From Hysterangium stoloniferum (lineage: Eukaryota; Basidiomycota; Agaricomycetes; Hysterangiales; Hysterangiaceae), in the NCBI GenBank assembly GCA_015178975.1, contig WHVD01000006.1, positions 372,001 through 436,000 of the forward strand: a DNA stretch of 64,000 nt. Reading direction: 5' to 3'. Below, piece by piece: positions 62,769-64,000 of the stretch. Both the position numbers and the translations under genes were made by a program. The notes beneath the pieces were generated by a model. That model was not told the origin of the DNA. It made no database searches and was given only the letters and a program-made list of their open reading frames with translations. How positions within the stretch are numbered: position 1 is the stretch's first letter; each line of letters begins with the position of its first letter.

Positions 62769-64000
62769 CTAGATGTCTTCTTCGAAAAGGCTGTCGTTGG
62801 AGATGTCATTATGAAGAATTCGAAAGAATCTTCTAGCATATATGTGAGACTGCTTAGTGTTTTAGATAGTTCTTGGCCCGGTGTATCATTTTCCAGGCTC
62901 TCAAGATCTTTCGCGCATCTTCTCGAACTTTTCGGGTTAACTATTCATCAGAATTAGGTAAGTACTCTATGAATGTTACTTGTATAATAGATTTCTGCGA
63001 CCGCTTCGGGATCTTGACCACATTTGGTCAATTATTGCCTCGAATTCATATTTAGGCATTTGTTTAAAATCTTCCCGGTTCAAATGTTTTCTCGGTCGAC
63101 TTACATAATTGTTCGGTAAGTTTCGATAAGATTCTAAATGCGCAATATTCAAAATTAGGTGAGTGCCGTATGAGACTGGCATTCGCAGTCTATATGCTAA
63201 CGAATTTATTTTCTTTAGAATCGCGAACAGTTCATCGTATCTCATTAAATGACTTCAGAACTTTTCTTTTTACATTCTGCAATAAATTTAGATAGTTCCA
63301 AATTATTGTACTAAATTTCTTGCTTGAATGTAAGTCGAATTCGATTATTGTATTTCTTCCCGCATATATGACTCAAATTAAGCGCCCTTCTGCTTATATT
63401 TCGATTTGTCTCAGATTCTTCGACAATTCGCTCATTGGAGTCGCAAAATCTTTTTGACATCCGTGAGTCATTTGTTTCCATATTTCCGTCACTAATTACT
63501 TCATTTTTAGAGCTTAGTATATTTTCCGGCTTTAGGGGTAGGTGACTAAGCCGTGACAATGGCCGGTAGTTGAATAACAAAAAACATATGACGAATTTCG
63601 TTATAGAATATCTACTAGTATAGAATGCAAATAAAAAAACTATTTAGAATAACAACCCAATAGTTTCTTTTTGATCCTAAATAAGCTCTAAGTGCCCTTG
63701 TGAGAATTCGGTTGATTATCTCTTTTCGGCGGTCAGTTTGTGGGTAATAGGCCGTGGTAAGCGCTTTCTTTATTCCTAATCGAGCACAGATTGCTCTCCA
63801 AAATATTCCGGTCCATTTTCTATACCAATTTGAAGTGATTTGACTTAGGAAGTTATAGTATATTATTATATGTTTTAACAATAAATTGCCAATGTACTCC
63901 TTAATGACAGTGATTCTATTGGGTATGATAATTTCATATTTAGTTAAGTTATCAACAGTTACTAATATGTTATCATAACCTTGGCTTTCTGGCAATTTTG
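62769..64000 (-). pseudogene. Second Ty3-like element: pol 3' end (integrase, chromodomain), partial
   Basis: Minus-strand frames show a decayed integrase: LVTVDNLTKYEIIIPNR, TSNWYRKWTGIFWRAIC (Asp of the usual TSDRG-type motif lost), YYPQTDRRKEIINRILTRAL, then further left FAILKKINSLAYRLRMPVSY. The chromodomain is QMPKYEFEAIIDQMWSRSRS, then GRRNLLYK. Several stops and shifts lie between about 62880 and 63615. The element enters from the right edge; its gag, RT and other LTR are outside. It is more A+T rich than the 7.7-kb element and has no room for an antisense gene between pol and the LTR. Confidence 0.8.

Overview
The window is a piece of a filamentous basidiomycete genome, most likely an Agaricomycete. 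The genes are dense and rich in introns of about 45-70 nt with GT...AG borders. Their products are typical fungal ones (pyruvate decarboxylase, GEM1/Miro, MPP alpha, cullin 1, mL58, an AGC kinase, a forkhead factor, GMC oxidoreductase). The transposons are Ty3/gypsy LTR elements whose integrases end in a chromodomain. I saw no bacterial-type operons, CRISPR arrays, rRNA or tRNA genes.

Layout. (1) 1-7.2 kb is a transposon graveyard: four solo LTRs, three bounded by perfect 5-bp target duplications plus one more (CAGGA, CATTG, GACTC, CCTCC), a 210-bp foldback, a degenerate tandem duplication and a small minisatellite. (2) 7.4-30.4 kb is a gene block: an APH-fold phosphotransferase (possibly broken), an NDK-like protein without the catalytic histidine, a PX-like/AGC kinase, a PEHE-like nuclear protein, a forkhead factor, MPP alpha, an unknown probably mitochondrial protein, a G-patch protein, a vWA protein and GEM1. 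(3) 31-40 kb holds pyruvate decarboxylase, a dead GMC oxidoreductase copy, an inverted fragment of the PDC promoter and start, and an intact GMC gene. (4) 40.6-50.3 kb holds mL58, cullin 1 and a kelch-BTB protein. (5) 51.9-59.6 kb is a complete 7.7-kb Ty3/gypsy element on the minus strand, with both LTRs, CCATG target duplications, PPT, gag and a decayed pol. It also carries a separate spliced gene on the opposite strand. (6) 60.5-64 kb is a nested structure: a solo-type LTR interrupted by a second Ty3-like element that runs off the right edge.

The most unusual item is the antisense gene inside the 7.7-kb element (52626-53756). It has three exons whose splicing restores one 343-residue frame, its own TATA box, a long charged coiled coil and a Cys pattern that fits a Zn2Cys6 cluster. 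Gag and this gene are open while pol has five stops, a frameshift and a lost RT catalytic aspartate. Differences between the LTRs are almost all CpG transitions, pointing to methylated-cytosine decay.

All splice junctions were worked out by eye from frame, motif and GT/AG logic. Coordinates of multi-exon genes span start codon to stop codon.
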